Shown: positions 51,201 to 61,844 of the stretch, one piece after another
Layout of the letters: each line of letters begins with the position of its first letter
How positions within the stretch are numbered: the stretch's first letter is position 1
Origin: Hyperoodon ampullatus
Lineage: Eukaryota > Chordata > Mammalia > Artiodactyla > Ziphiidae
Assembly (NCBI GenBank): GCA_949752795.1
Contig: OX457061.1
Coordinates: forward strand, 127,687,530 to 127,751,529
Direction of reading: 5' to 3'
Length of the DNA: 64,000 nt
The notes under the pieces: model-generated
Told to the model about the DNA's origin: nothing
Seen by the model: only the letters and a program-made list of their open reading frames with translations
Databases searched by the model: none
Made by a program: the position numbers and the translations under genes

Positions 51201-51756
51201 TAATCCATTTATATTTACAGTAATTATTGATATGTACATTCATATTACCATTTTCTTAACTGTTTTGGGTTTGTTATTGTAGGTCTTCTCCTTCTCTTGT
51301 GTTTCCTGCCAAAAGTTCCTTTTGCATTTGTTGTAAAGCTGGTTTGGTGGTGCTGAATTCTCTTAGCTTTTGCTTGTCTGTAAAGGTTTTAACTTGTCCA
51401 TCGAATCTGAAAGAGATCCTTGCTGGGTAGAGTAATCTTGGTTTTAGATTTTTCCCGTTCATCACTTTAAATATGTCCTGCCAATCCCTTCTGGCTTGCA
51501 GAGTTTTTGCTGAAAGATCAGCTGTTAACCTTATGGGGATTCCCTGGTATGTTATTTGTTGCTTTTCCCATGCTGCTTTTAATATTTTTCTTTGTATTTA
51601 ATTTTTGATAGTTTGATTAATATGTGTCTTGGCGTGTTTCTCCTTGGATTTATCCTGTATGGGACTCTCTGCGCTTCCTGGACTTGACTATTTCCTTTTC
51701 CATATTAGGGAAATTTTTGACTATAATCTCTTCAAATATTTTCTCAATCCCTTTCT

Positions 51757-51969
51757 CTTTTTTTTTTTTTCTTTTTTGTGGTACACGGGCCTCTCACTGT
51801 TGTGGCCTCTCCTGCTGCGGAGCACAGGCTCTGGACACCCACGCTCAGTGGCCATGGCCCATGGGCCCAGCCACTCCACGGCACGTGGAATCTTCCCGGA
51901 CCGGGGCACGAACCCGTGTTCCCCGCATTGGCAGGCGGACTCTCAACCACTGTGCCACCAGGGAAGCCC
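51757..51969 (-). mobile_element. CHR-2-type cetacean SINE, minus strand, inside L1 ORF1
   Basis: Poly(T), GTGGTACACGGGCC and the reversed head CCACCAGGGAAGCCC. Target-site duplication CTCA(A/G)TCCCTTTCT at 51743-51756 and 51970-51983 lies in ORF1 sequence. Confidence 0.95.
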
Positions 51970-52226
51970 CTCAGTCCCTTTCTTTTTGTCTTCTTCTTCT
52001 GGGACCCCTATAATTAGAATGTTGGTGCATTTAATGTTGTCCCAGAGGTCTCTGAGACTGTCCTCAATTCTTTTCATTCTTTTTTCTTTATTCTGCTCTG
52101 CAGTAGTTATTTCCACTATTTTATCTTCCAGGTTACTTATCCATTCTTCTGCCTCTGTTATTCTGCTATTGATTCCTTCTAGAGAATTTTAATTTCATTT
52201 ATTTTGTTTTTCATCATTGTTTGTTT

Positions 52227-52233
<7 letters not shown>

Positions 52234-52258
<25 letters not shown>

Positions 52259-52428
52259 ATTTTTTTATTTTTTTTTTTTTTTATTTATTTTTTTTTTTAT
52301 TTTTATTTTTTGCTTTATCACAAATTTAATCAGTTATATGTATACATATGTTCCCATATCCCCTCCCTTTTGCGTCTCCCTCCCACCCTCCCTATCCCAC
52401 CCCTCCAGGCGGTCACAAAGCACCGAGC
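52234..52428 (-). mobile_element. 5'-truncated L1 3' end, minus strand, inside L1 ORF1
   Basis: About 85 bases of T-rich tail with A interruptions, then GCTTTATCACAAATTTAATC and the 3' UTR to CAAAGCACCGAGC. Direct repeat TGTTTGCTCTTT at 52222-52233 and 52429-52440; the first TG may be microhomology. Same 3' UTR lineage as 37954-39005. Confidence 0.95.
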
Positions 52429-53133
52429 TGTTTGCTCTTTAGTTCTTCTAGGTCCTTGTTAAACATTTCTTATGTTTTCTCCCTTCTGTTTCCAAGATTT
52501 TGGATCATTTTTACTATCATTACTCTGAATTCTTTTTCAGGTAGACTGCCTGTTTCCTCTTCATTTGTTTGGTCTGGTGGGTTTTTACCTTGCTCCTTCA
52601 TCTGCTGTGTATTTCTCTGTCTTCTCATTTTGCTTAACTTACTGTGTTTGGGTGTCTCCTTTTCGCAGGCTCCAGGTCCATAGTTCCCGTTGTTTTCAGT
52701 GTCTGCCCGCAGTGGGTAAGGTTGGTTCAGTGGGTTGTGTAGGCTTCCTGGTGGAAGGGACTTGTACCTTTGTTCCGGTGGATGAGGTTGGATCTTGTCT
52801 TTCTGGTGGGCAGTACCGTGTCCAGTGGTGTGTTTTGGGGTGTCTGTGAACTATTAAGATTTTAGGCAGCCTCTCTGCTAATGGGTGGGGTAGTGTTCGT
52901 GTCTTGCTTGTTTTTTGGCATGGGGTGTCCAGCACTGGAGCTTGCTGGTCGTTGAGTGGAGCTGCGTCTTAGCGTTGAGATGGAGATCTCTGAGAGAGCT
53001 CTAGCCAATTGATATTATATAGGGTCGGGAGGTCTCTGGTGGACCAGTGTCCTGAACTTGGCTCTCCCGCCTCAGAGCTCAGGCCTCACACCAAGGCCTG
53101 GAGCACCAAGACCCTGTCAGCCACATGGCTCAG

Positions 53134-53245
53134 AAAAAAAGGGAGAAAGAAAAAGAAAGAAAAGAAAAGAAAGAAAGAAAGTTATTAAAATAAAACATTT
53201 TTAAAATATTATTTAAAATTTTTTTTTAAGTAATTAAAAAAAAAA
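53134..53245. repeat. (GAAA)n and A-rich low-complexity sequence in the L1 5' UTR
   Basis: GAAAGAAAAAGAAAG repeats to about 53182, followed by A/T homopolymer stretches. Confidence 0.85.
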
Positions 53246-53332
53246 AGAGAGCAACCAAACTAATAAAGAAATCCACCAATGATAACAAGCGCTAAAAAGT
53301 AAACTACATTAAACATAAAAATCAGAAACTTG

Positions 53333-53542
53333 GGCCTCCCTGGTGGCGCAGTGGTTGAGAGTCCACCTGCCGATGCAGGGGATACGGGTTCGTGCCCCGG
53401 TCCGGGAGGATCCCATATGCCGTGGAGCGGCTGGGCCTGTGAGCCATGGCCGCTGAGCCTGCGCATCCTGAGCCTGTGCTCCGCAACGGGAGAGGCCACA
53501 ACAGTGAGAGGCCCGCATACCGCAAAAAAAAAAAAAAAAAAA
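53333..53542 (+). mobile_element. CHR-2-type cetacean SINE, plus strand, inside the L1 5' UTR
   Basis: Complete copy, opposite in direction to the host L1. Exact 16-bp target-site duplication AAAAATCAGAAACTTG at 53317-53332 and 53543-53558. Confidence 0.97.
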
Positions 53543-53829
53543 AAAAATCAGAAACTTGTCAGTCGCATACAGCACACCCCACGTCTACAGTTGCTCCCAA
53601 AGTCCACAACCACAATTTTGGGATGATGCATTGTCTCCTCAGGTATTCCACAGATGCGGGGTACATCACGTTGATTGTGTAGATTTAATCCGCTGTTCCT
53701 GAGGCTGCTGGGAGAAGTTTCCCTTTCTCTTCTTTGTTCGCACCGCTCCCGGGGTTCAGCTGTGGATTTGGACCTGCCTGCGTGTAGGTCGCCTGAGGGA
53801 GTCTGTTCTTCGCTCAGACAGGATGGGGT

Positions 53830-54510
53830 TAAAGGAGCCGCTGATTCAGGGGCTCTGGGTCACTCAGACCGGGGGGAGGGAGGGGCACGGAGGCGGGGCG
53901 AGCGTGTGGCGGCAGAGGCCGGTGTGACGTTGCACCAGCCCGAGGCGCACCGTGCGTTCTCCCGGGAAGGTTGTCCCTGGATCACGGGACCCCGGCAATG
54001 GCGGGCTGCACAGGCTCCCAGGAGGGGAGGTGTGGAGAGTGACCTGCGCTCGCACACAGGCTTCTTGGTGGCGGCAGCAGCAGCCCCGGCGTCCCACGCC
54101 CGTCTCTGGGGTCCGCGCTTTCAGCCGCGCCTCGCGCCCGTCTCTGGAGCTCCTTGAAGCAGCGCCCTGAATCCCCTCTCCTCACGCACCAGGAAACCAA
54201 GAGGGAAGAAAAAGTCTCTTGCCTGTTCGGCAGCTCCAGACTTTTCCCCGGACTCCCTCCCGGCCAGCCGTGGCACACTAACCCCCTTCAGGCTGTGTTC
54301 ACGCCGCCAGCGCGCTCTGACTGAAGCCCGAGCCTCAGCTCCCAGCCCCGCCCGCCCCGGCGGGTGAGGAGACGAGCCTCTCGGGCTGGTGAGTGGCGGT
54401 CGGCACCGGTCCTCTGTGCGGGAATCTCTCTCCTTTGCCCTCCGCACCCCTGTGGCTGCGCTCTCCTCCGCGGCTCCGAAGCTTTCGCCCTCCGCCACCC
54501 GCAATCTCCG
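53830..54510 (-). promoter_or_regulatory. CpG-rich L1 5' UTR
   Basis: Dense CpG (GGCGGGGCGAGCG, TCCGCGCTTTCAGCC, CCCGCCCCGGCGGG) within the L1 5' UTR. Long frames on both strands (53675-54554) reflect composition, not protein genes. Confidence 0.6.
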
Positions 54511-54764
54511 CCCGCGAAAGGGCTCCTAGTGTGTGGAAACCTTTCCTCCTTCACGGCTCCCTCCCACTGGTGCAGGTCCCATCCTATTCTTTTGTCTCTG
54601 TTTTTTCTTTTTTCTTTTGCCCTACCCAGGTACGTGGGGACTTTCTTGCCTTTTGGGAGGTCTGAGGTCTTCTGTCAGCGTTCAGTAGGTGTTCTGTAGG
54701 AGTTGTTCCACGTGTAGCTGTATTTCTGATGTATTTGTGGGGAGGAAGGTGATCTCTGTGTCTT

Positions 54765-54792
54765 ACTCTTCCGCCATCTTGAAGGTCCTCCC
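54765..54792 (-). promoter_or_regulatory. L1 5' promoter end with YY1 and ETS-like motifs
   Basis: On the minus strand the first 25 or so bases of the L1 hold CAAGATGGCGG, the classical YY1 site also found at the start of human L1. It overlaps GGCGGAAG, an ETS core. In human L1 the YY1 site fixes the transcription start; the same role here is inferred. Confidence 0.75.
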
Positions 54793-57700
54793 AGTAGTAT
54801 AATCTTCATAGAGTTTTTATAAGGATTAAACATGCTCATATCTGTAAAGAACTAGCAGTAAGTGTGTAGTGTTAGCTGCTGTTATCATATCATTATTATT
54901 ATTATCACAGGATTCTTAATTCCTAGAATGTTCTATTACAAGACATACATAACCTTCTGTTGAAACTTAAGCTAAGGTGTGTGTGACACACAGTAAAGCT
55001 GTGTGATGTCTCATATTTGAGGAAATCTTTTTAATGGTATTATTTTTAAATGTAAGTTACTTAACCTCATAAAAATCATAGAACTTTACAAACATTTCAT
55101 TAGATATACATGGTAAGCACTATATCACTAAAATTAACTAACACAATAAAAGAAAATTCATGCCATCTTTTCAACAGACTTTTTTTTATCATTCTTCTGC
55201 AGGTATTTTATAGGATGAAACTTTGCTCTTTGCTGGGTGTGGTTTGGGAAAAATATAAGGTGGATAAAGGAAAGAGAACTAAAATTCATTTTTGAATGTT
55301 TATTTGTTTAAAGTAGGTAATGCATTAACATGCTGTAATGTTTAACATCATAAATGAAAGTTAGATAAATAAATATATAAATAAAGGACTATCATATGGG
55401 TGGGAAAATAACAGTATAAATGTACATACACAGACGTCTCCACCAACCTGGATCTCCTCTCCCCCACCCCCCTTGAAGAGGTGAAAGTCTCTCAATCTCT
55501 CCTGTGTATTTCCGGAGATATTTTAGGCACACGTGAACAAACACATTTTCCTCCCTTTTTATACAAACAGAAGTGTACGAAACACCTTTTGTGTTCATCT
55601 TTTTTCACCAGAAGCTGTAGTGTAGGTATTGTTCCAAGTCTGTACATAATGATGTTCTTAACGTATTAATGACTCAGAGCTTCTTTGGGGGTGGATGTCC
55701 CTGGCTTATCCCACCAGGCCACTGCTGATGAGCAGTGTTTTAAACCCCCCTGCTGTTAGAGATGTGCTGAATAAATGATGTTGTGCAATTTAAATAAGCT
55801 TGTGTATGTGTGGTACACCTGCAAGATAATTTTTAAGAGAGAGAAATGCTGGGTGAAGGGTTAGAAGCATTGTAATTAATTCTTGAAAGAAATTTAAAAC
55901 TTTCTATTTATTTTTGAATGTTAATAGGGGTTTAATCACACAATTGAATAGGAAAAAAGAGATGAATGGTAAACATAAGACTGCCTCACAGCACTTTCCT
56001 TCCTTCATCTGGTTCCCCCCGCTGGAGAGAACTAGCCTCATCAGCCTTGTCTTTTCCCTCCAGAGATGCGTGTCGGATAAATGAGCTTACGTGCTTATGG
56101 AGAAGAATGCCTTTCTTCAGGTGGGCTTTCATCTTCTTCTGCATAGCAGTTTGTGGAGTCAGCAGACTCTCGCCTGGATGTCTGTGGGCACAGAGCCATG
56201 GGCTGGAGTGTCCACGGTCACATTAGAGGGACTCTTTGTCTCCGTCCCTCAGCCTCAGCCAGCCTGGACGTGACCTGTAAAGGCGATGTTTTCTTCCACC
56301 TTCACGTAGCTCATTGTTTCCCTGGATGAAATGATAGCCGTAAATCCTGCAGCCCTAACCCTCGACCAGCGATGCTCAAACCCACAGCACGTGTCCTGGG
56401 ACCCTCTTTCCTGTCGTCCCAGAAACCGCCTAACTTCTCTCCTAAGGCTCATATTTCCTGTGTCTCACATCCAGTCATCAGTTCTCTCTCTGATGGATCA
56501 CATCTTCCAGTGGCTCCTGGGGAAAGGTGATGTGGGTGGTTAATCTTGGGATCTTGTATATTTCAAATATCTTTAGCTTACTCTCCCACCTGATTTTTCT
56601 GGATGTAGGATTCCCAGTATAAACTATGAAGTAATTTTCCAGTTGTCTTTCTGCCTGTCAGTGTTACTCCTGAAAAGTCTGAAGACATTCCCCGTCTTTA
56701 TTCTTTGCACACGGCACTTTGTGCTGCTCTCTGTTTCATGCCTCCAGGGTCCTGAAATGTCACAGTGATTTGCAGATATGGGTCATCCACCTCACTGGGT
56801 ACCGGGAGGGCCTATTAATCTGCAGTTTTATTTAATACCAGGAAGTGGTCTTAGGTTCTTAAACTATATTGCAGTACACTGTACTATATTTTTTACGTTG
56901 TACATGTTACATTATATATAATACATATTGTACTATAATGTGTATAGCATATATTAAGTGTAATGTAACACTTTAATATCATTGTGTAAATTATTGTTTT
57001 TAACAATCTGAGTCTGTTAAAGGGCACTTGGTTCAGGAAATTGCACATTAGTTACTTGAAGAGGAATGAGGTCTCTGGTAACAATGTAAATAAGTATTTC
57101 TTATATTTCCAAAATATTTTGGCACACACATTACTGAATTTGACGTACCATATTTTAACACTAGTCTCACACGCACGCATACGTATTTATAAAATATATT
57201 CTGCTACTCTTATTGTATAGGCTAATTTTAAGAACATAATTATTGGTAAATAACAATATTTTGAAAAGAGGAATTAATTTACGTCCAAATGTCAAAGTTT
57301 GCTAACACCTTTCTTTTACAACAGAAGTAAGATATCATTTTCTTAAATATTTTCCAATCTTTCCTAATGTCAAATAAGAGCTCTTCCTTTTCTGTGGTCA
57401 AAAAATATGTAGGATTAAGATTAAACCAAATAAAAACAGCACATATTGATATTTGATAATTCCTACATATATTGCACATACTAATGCAGGTTTATAAATC
57501 ATAAGCTATTATAATAGGTTGAGCCAATAATAAATGTGTACGTATTCATTTTGGTTTTTCAGCCCCTTATTTCCCCAGACGATCCACCAGCATCTTCCCA
57601 TGATGTGTTCAGTATGTAAATATTATGACTAGATCCATGTAGTGTTAACAAGCAGAGCCTCTGAAGAGTGCAGGCAGAATTCCACTAGTCATATTTCTTT

Positions 57701-57876
57701 ATTAAAGAAATGTTGCTGTTATATTATGTCTTGTTATGTTGCAAACACATATTTCGTTCTTCGAGGCTAAAGCACAATTAGCAACTGTATTAGTTTTCCT
57801 CTTTTAGTTGTTGTTACCTTTTAGGTATTGGAATAATTTGAGAAGTAGCAGTGACGTGATGCTCAGTGACTCTTCA
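54793..57876. other. No gene seen; unique sequence upstream of the exon
   Basis: Mostly AT-rich and free of recognised repeats, with a short ATT run near 54893 and TA-rich sequence near 56900-56960. Short frames at 55966-56543 lack splice context. Confidence 0.5.
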
Positions 57877-57905
57877 GGCTTTGTGTTGTTCCTCTTTGTT
57901 TGCAG
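57877..57905 (+). promoter_or_regulatory. 3' splice site of the SPOCK3-like exon
   Basis: A T-rich pyrimidine tract (TTGTTCCTCTTTGTTTGCAG) ends in CAG directly before the exon. A second CAG seven bases further in would shift the reading frame and lose the conserved Ala-Cys, so the first AG is chosen. Confidence 0.85.
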
Positions 57906-58025
57906 CCTGCAGTGACCTGGAGCTCAGGGAGATGGCCAGCAGACTGCGGGACTGGTTCAAGGCCCTGCATGAGAGTGGAGGCCAGAACAAGAAGACGAAA
58001 GCATCGCTGCGGCCGGAGAGAAGCA
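57906..58025 (+). CDS. SPOCK3: Internal exon of a testican gene, best match SPOCK3 (testican-3)
   Basis: Testicans are secreted, calcium-binding proteoglycans of the SPARC/BM-40 family, found in extracellular matrix, mostly of nervous tissue. The exon is 120 bp: it opens with the last two bases of an Ala codon, runs 39 codons with no stop, and ends with the first base of the next codon. The product begins ACSDLELREMASRLRDWFKA and continues through LHESGGQNKKTK to LRPERS. In testicans this segment follows the Kazal-like domain and opens the extracellular calcium-binding domain, where RLRDWFKALHE is a helix. The closing phase fits the Arg of the family's RFDTS continuation. From memory, SPOCK3 has the same FKALHES/QNKKTK/LRPERS wording, whereas SPOCK1 has DWFGALHE and SPOCK2 has DWFQLLHE. 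About six of 40 residues differ from the human protein as I recall it. Neighbouring exons were not found in the window. The family call is firm; the paralogue is less so. Confidence 0.85.
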
Positions 58026-58031
58026 GTAAGG
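58026..58031 (+). promoter_or_regulatory. 5' splice site of the SPOCK3-like exon
   Basis: GTAAGG follows AGAAGCA, close to the U1 consensus. It leaves one base (A) of the next codon, consistent with the Arg that follows PERS in testicans. Confidence 0.85.
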
Positions 58032-60453
58032 CTTCTAAATTTGATGTGTGTCGTTGTCTTTGATGTGGGATTTTATGTCCAGTGAATCACTTAGGTCAGA
58101 GTTTACTTAGATGCTGAACAGAAGTCTGAACATTGTTTTTACTTCCAAGCTCAGCCATAACACGTATTTTGCAAGGAAATAAAGCATTTGTGACAACTCC
58201 GATTAGAAAAGGAATTAGAGACAGCATTGAGCTTCCAGCTGAATTGAAAGAGTAGGAATATTTTCCAGTATTTTGGCTGAAGTGCTAAAGAGTAGAACAG
58301 CACGGGGAACAAAGGTAATAATCTTGACTTGCTTAGATTTTTAAACAACACGCTTAGCCCCCTCCACCTCTGTCATTTCTGATTTGACCCAAGTATGTCA
58401 GTAGAAGCAGGATGTTTACCACGCTGCGAATCAGATTCATCAAAGAAAGAAGGAAATAAGAGCCAGATGAATCTTACATGATTCTTTCATCTATATAATC
58501 TATATAAAAGTGTGTTTTAATTTCTTAGAAATAGGAACTGCAACCTGAAATAGTGCACTTGCTAAGAATAATTTTATGAACCCTTCATTTTATATTTTTT
58601 CATTTATAAAAATATAACATTTTTCATGCATGTAAAAGAAAGATATTGAAACCTGAGCTTAATTGGGGGGAGCTTGCCAAGACCGCCTCATTTGCTCTAA
58701 GATGCAAGGGGCGAAGGTGGGACAGTGACCAGGGGCAGCGTCCGGCTGACAAGAGAAGGGCCCAGTGCCCGCTGCTTATCACCATGAGGCCATGAACTCC
58801 CACTCGCAACCCTCAGCTGCCCGCTTCTAACAGAATCACTTGACAAGAGGGCACAGCCATCCCTAATCTGTGTTTCCTAAGATGCCCCATTTGTTTTCTT
58901 GTCCCCAAGGAATTTTCTGTAATCCGAATGCTTGGTGTTTATGGATCGTATTTATGTTCAAAAGAATGTAATCATTATTTTTCATTCGGCTTTCACAGAA
59001 AGACATAATAATTGTGTGTGAATGTGTGGTGGCCACATCTATATGCTTCGTCTTAGGAAGTCCTCAAAGAAACCACAGTATTTCCCTACCTCGTAGGATC
59101 GCTTCCAGGCTTGTCTCCAGAATTATCGTTTAAATTTTTTGGCAGAAGCTAATTTTTTGATGCCTTGAGAGTAAGTAAGATGCCTGATCTTACTTAATAG
59201 AAATAATAAAGTATGTTTGCCCCTGTATTCATGTCTGGCATAACGTAAAGTTTTGTTCCAGATCCTTCCATATTGACTTTTTTGATTCATGTCCACACCT
59301 GTTCTCCCAATACTCATACTTGAATATTTTTATTGCTCACTCTCACCTTTCTCTGTTGAGCTTAGTTAAGACTAATAATCCCTCCTGTATTTGGAAATGG
59401 ATAAAAGGAGAGCTTGTAGGACACACAGTACAATGCCTGGTTAATTGTATACATTCCTAAATATTATTTCCCTTTCTGGCTTCTTCTTACAAAAAATGAG
59501 ACAGTCTTAATATTGTGGGCGAATTAACAGGAAGCTCTTTGGGAGTTGAATGTCTTTGCAGAATCAGTGAAACAGTAGGTAGAGGATTATTTATAGAGCC
59601 TGAAGGGGTCAGAGGCCAAAGGGAGTAAATCTCCAAAAGGAAGCTGTTAAAAGATAAGACAAGTCCCTAGATGGGGAGTGGCCTAGTCCCTCAGCTCCTG
59701 AGACCCACCTGCCCCTGGGTGAAGCCTCTCCTGACACCGGCCCTCCAGTACTGGGCTCCCCATCTCTTTTCTAGTCCTGTTTTTCCTCCATAGCATCTCT
59801 CACCATCTACTATAATATTCATGTACACATTTTTTGTTTATTTTCTCTCTCTCTGCACACTAGACAACCATAAATGAGAGATCACCATTGTATCATCAGA
59901 ATGTAGAATAACCTGACATGTAGCATTCACTAACGTTAAAACTGAGTAGAATTAATGGATGGATGAAGCAAAGAAGCCATCAAAATACTACATTGTGTGG
60001 ATATACCATAATTTAATCACTTGTCAATTTAATCACATAAGCACTTGTTCCCCTAGGAATGATTATTTACTATTTCCATTATTTTCTCCTTCTCAATCAA
60101 TTCTGTGGTTAATTGGTAGGCTTTTATTTCTTTAGGGAAGATTCCAGGTAGTCGAAGTAATAGGTCAAGACGTGCACGCATTTCAAATTATAAACAATAA
60201 TAGATGTTACCAGACTGCTTTGCAAAAAGCTTAGGGCATTTATAATTTCTCACAGCAAAGCACGAAGAGTTAACTTTTGCCTTCATCCCTGGCAGTAAAA
60301 AAATTACTACCATTCTTTTTAACTGTTCATTCTGGTGAGCATGCTGTTACACTTCATTGTTAATCTAATTTTTATTTCCTTTTTTAGTAGTGAATTGATC
60401 ACTAAATATTGGCAAAGGTTGGCGGGGCTTTTGCACAGCAAAACAAAATAAAA
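58032..60453. other. No gene seen; unique intronic sequence
   Basis: Largely free of recognisable repeats. No second exon or RNA gene recognised. Confidence 0.5.
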
Positions 60454-60813
60454 TGTCTTAGTCAGCTCAGGCTACTATAATTAAATACCCTAGACCAGGT
60501 GGATTGAACACTAGACATTTGTTTCTCAAATTCTGGAGACTGGGAAGTCCTAGATCAGGTGCTAGCAGATTGGGATCTGGGTGAAGGCTCACTTCCAGGC
60601 TTGGAGACAGCTGCCTTCTCACAAGGCAGAGAGGGAGAGAGAGCGTGAGAGAGAGATCTGGAGTCTGTCTTTTAGGCCGCTGATCGCATCATGAGGTTCT
60701 CCCTTCATGACCTAATCACCTCCCAAAGCCCATACCTCCAAATGCCATCGCTTTGGGGGGTGGAGCTTCATATTCATGAATTTGGGTGGGGGGACACAAT
60801 TCAGTCCATAGCA
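60454..60813 (-). mobile_element. ERVL-MaLR LTR (MST-like), minus strand
   Basis: Full-length-looking copy from TGTCTTAGTCAGCTCAGG to AATTCAGTCCATAGCA, i.e. TG...CA ends. TTTGTTTCTCAAATTCTGGAG, GGTTCTCCCTTCATGACC and ACCTCCAAATGCCATC are the familiar MST blocks read backwards. Confidence 0.85.
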
Positions 60814-60899
60814 CAAAACCAAACAAAAAAAGTCCTAAGTTATGTCAGCTTATATGTTTAATTCTGAGAAATCCATATTGATGGCTTACATTATAATTG

Positions 60900-61215
60900 T
60901 ATTTAAATAGGTCCTTCTAGTACTTTTTGTGCTTTTTGCTGTGTTTGCTGCTCTGTTTTTTAGATATATGGATTTATTTCTGTTTTATCCATTAATTATA
61001 CTTCTTATCCCTTTATTTTATTACACTGTACCCTACTTACCACTTTTTAGCATAGATTTCACGTTATCGGATAGTAATATTACCACTCCTACTTTCAAAT
61101 TTATTACATTTGCCTGATATACTTGCTAACATTTTATTGTCAGTCTTTACTATTTAGACTTAAGTGTCTTTCTTGTAAACATACATAGTTGGCTTCTGAG
61201 TCTCCGGTATGTCAG
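60900..61215 (-). mobile_element. Old L1 ORF2 5'-region fragment, minus strand
   Basis: GGATAGTAATATTACCACTCC, ACATTTGCCTGATATACTTG and GTCTTTCTTGTAAACATACATAG match the reversed endonuclease-proximal block seen near 51000-51150 in the full-length L1. Confidence 0.75.
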
Positions 61216-61833
61216 CGAGCAGACTTGTATTTTGGGTTTTTTTAATAATTAAGATAAACATAAGGCACAGGAAAATATTCTGATCAGACACAGAATGTTT
61301 ACCATTTAGGCAGATTGCCCAGAAGACAAAGAAAAACTTATTTTACAATTTCTTTTTAAGAGTAGGCCAATAATCCAAGAAAATTTTGTCATTAGAGAAG
61401 AAAAGAAATCACATTTTACTTTTGTACCAGGTATAATATTTGATACTAATTTAAAAATATTATGTGAATACATACATCCTTTAAATATTAGCCAGCAGTG
61501 ACCATGACAAATAATATTTGGGGGGGAACATTTTATCATTTTTTGCATCTGTGTAGATTTTATCTTATACAGGTTTTGAAAATTAGTCTTAGGATAAATT
61601 TTATCTTAGGGTAAATTTTATCTTAGGATAAAACTATATTTTTAACAAAATGAGCTTTTTTAGCCCCAGGTGGTTGCTCCTGGAGCCCCTGAACCCTTCG
61701 ACACCTGCCCCTGCTGGGGCGGAGCCCTGAGCTTGAGTGACCGCAGGGCGGAGGGTCGGGACTGAGCAGAGAAGCCCTGGGTGAAGACTTGGGGCCCAAG
61801 CGGTGTTCAGGACACCATAAAAATGTCAAATAA
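61216..61833. other. No gene seen; unique sequence with a 17-bp tandem repeat
   Basis: Contains CTTAGG(A/G)TAAATTTTAT repeated about 2.8 times at 61588-61635. Otherwise unassigned. Confidence 0.5.
61588..61635. repeat. 17-bp tandem repeat, about 2.8 copies
   Basis: Units CTTAGGATAAATTTTAT, CTTAGGGTAAATTTTAT and a partial CTTAGGATAAA. Confidence 0.95.
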
Positions 61834-61844
61834 CAAACGCAGAG

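Larger units (their letters stand above)
51274..52628 (-). pseudogene. L1 ORF1 (RNA-binding chaperone), disrupted
   Basis: ORF1p is the trimeric coiled-coil RNA-binding protein of L1 particles. The start ATG at 52628 opens MRRQRNTQQMKEQGKNP, followed by a coiled-coil segment. An in-frame TAA appears about 55 codons in. Next come a truncated L1 insertion (52234-52428) and a CHR-2 insertion (51757-51969). The C-terminal end is readable at 51274-51465, with RISFRFDGQVKTFTDKQKLR and TTKPALQQMQKELL, typical of ORF1p C-terminal domains. Without insertions the gene would be a little over 300 codons, normal for the family. Dead. Confidence 0.88.
47138..54792 (-). mobile_element. Full-length L1 retrotransposon, minus strand, inactivated, with three nested insertions
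   Basis: Runs from a 5' terminus at 54792 (GGGAGGACCTTCAAGATGGC on the minus strand) through a CpG-rich 5' UTR (about 54792-52640). ORF1 (52628-51274) and ORF2 (about 51200-47450) follow, then a 3' UTR with a (TA)n stretch and an A/T-rich end at 47138. Removing a CHR-2 at 53333, an L1 tail at 52234 and a CHR-2 at 51757 leaves roughly 7 kb, a full-length size. In-frame stops and frameshifts break both genes. No target-site duplication could be recognised at its ends. Confidence 0.93.
1..57905 (+). other. Presumed upstream intron of the SPOCK3-like gene
   Basis: This is inferred. The exon at 57906 needs an upstream partner exon, and no other testican exon (Kazal domain or acidic N-terminal segment) was recognised in any frame upstream. 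SPOCK3 is known to be a very large gene with long introns, so a repeat-filled stretch of this size is expected. A very short exon could have been missed. Confidence 0.55.

Noticed and set aside
53675..54699. Several 65-160-codon frames on both strands, resembling a CpG-island gene start
   Set aside because: This is the CpG-rich 5' UTR of the full-length minus-strand L1, ending in its YY1 motif.
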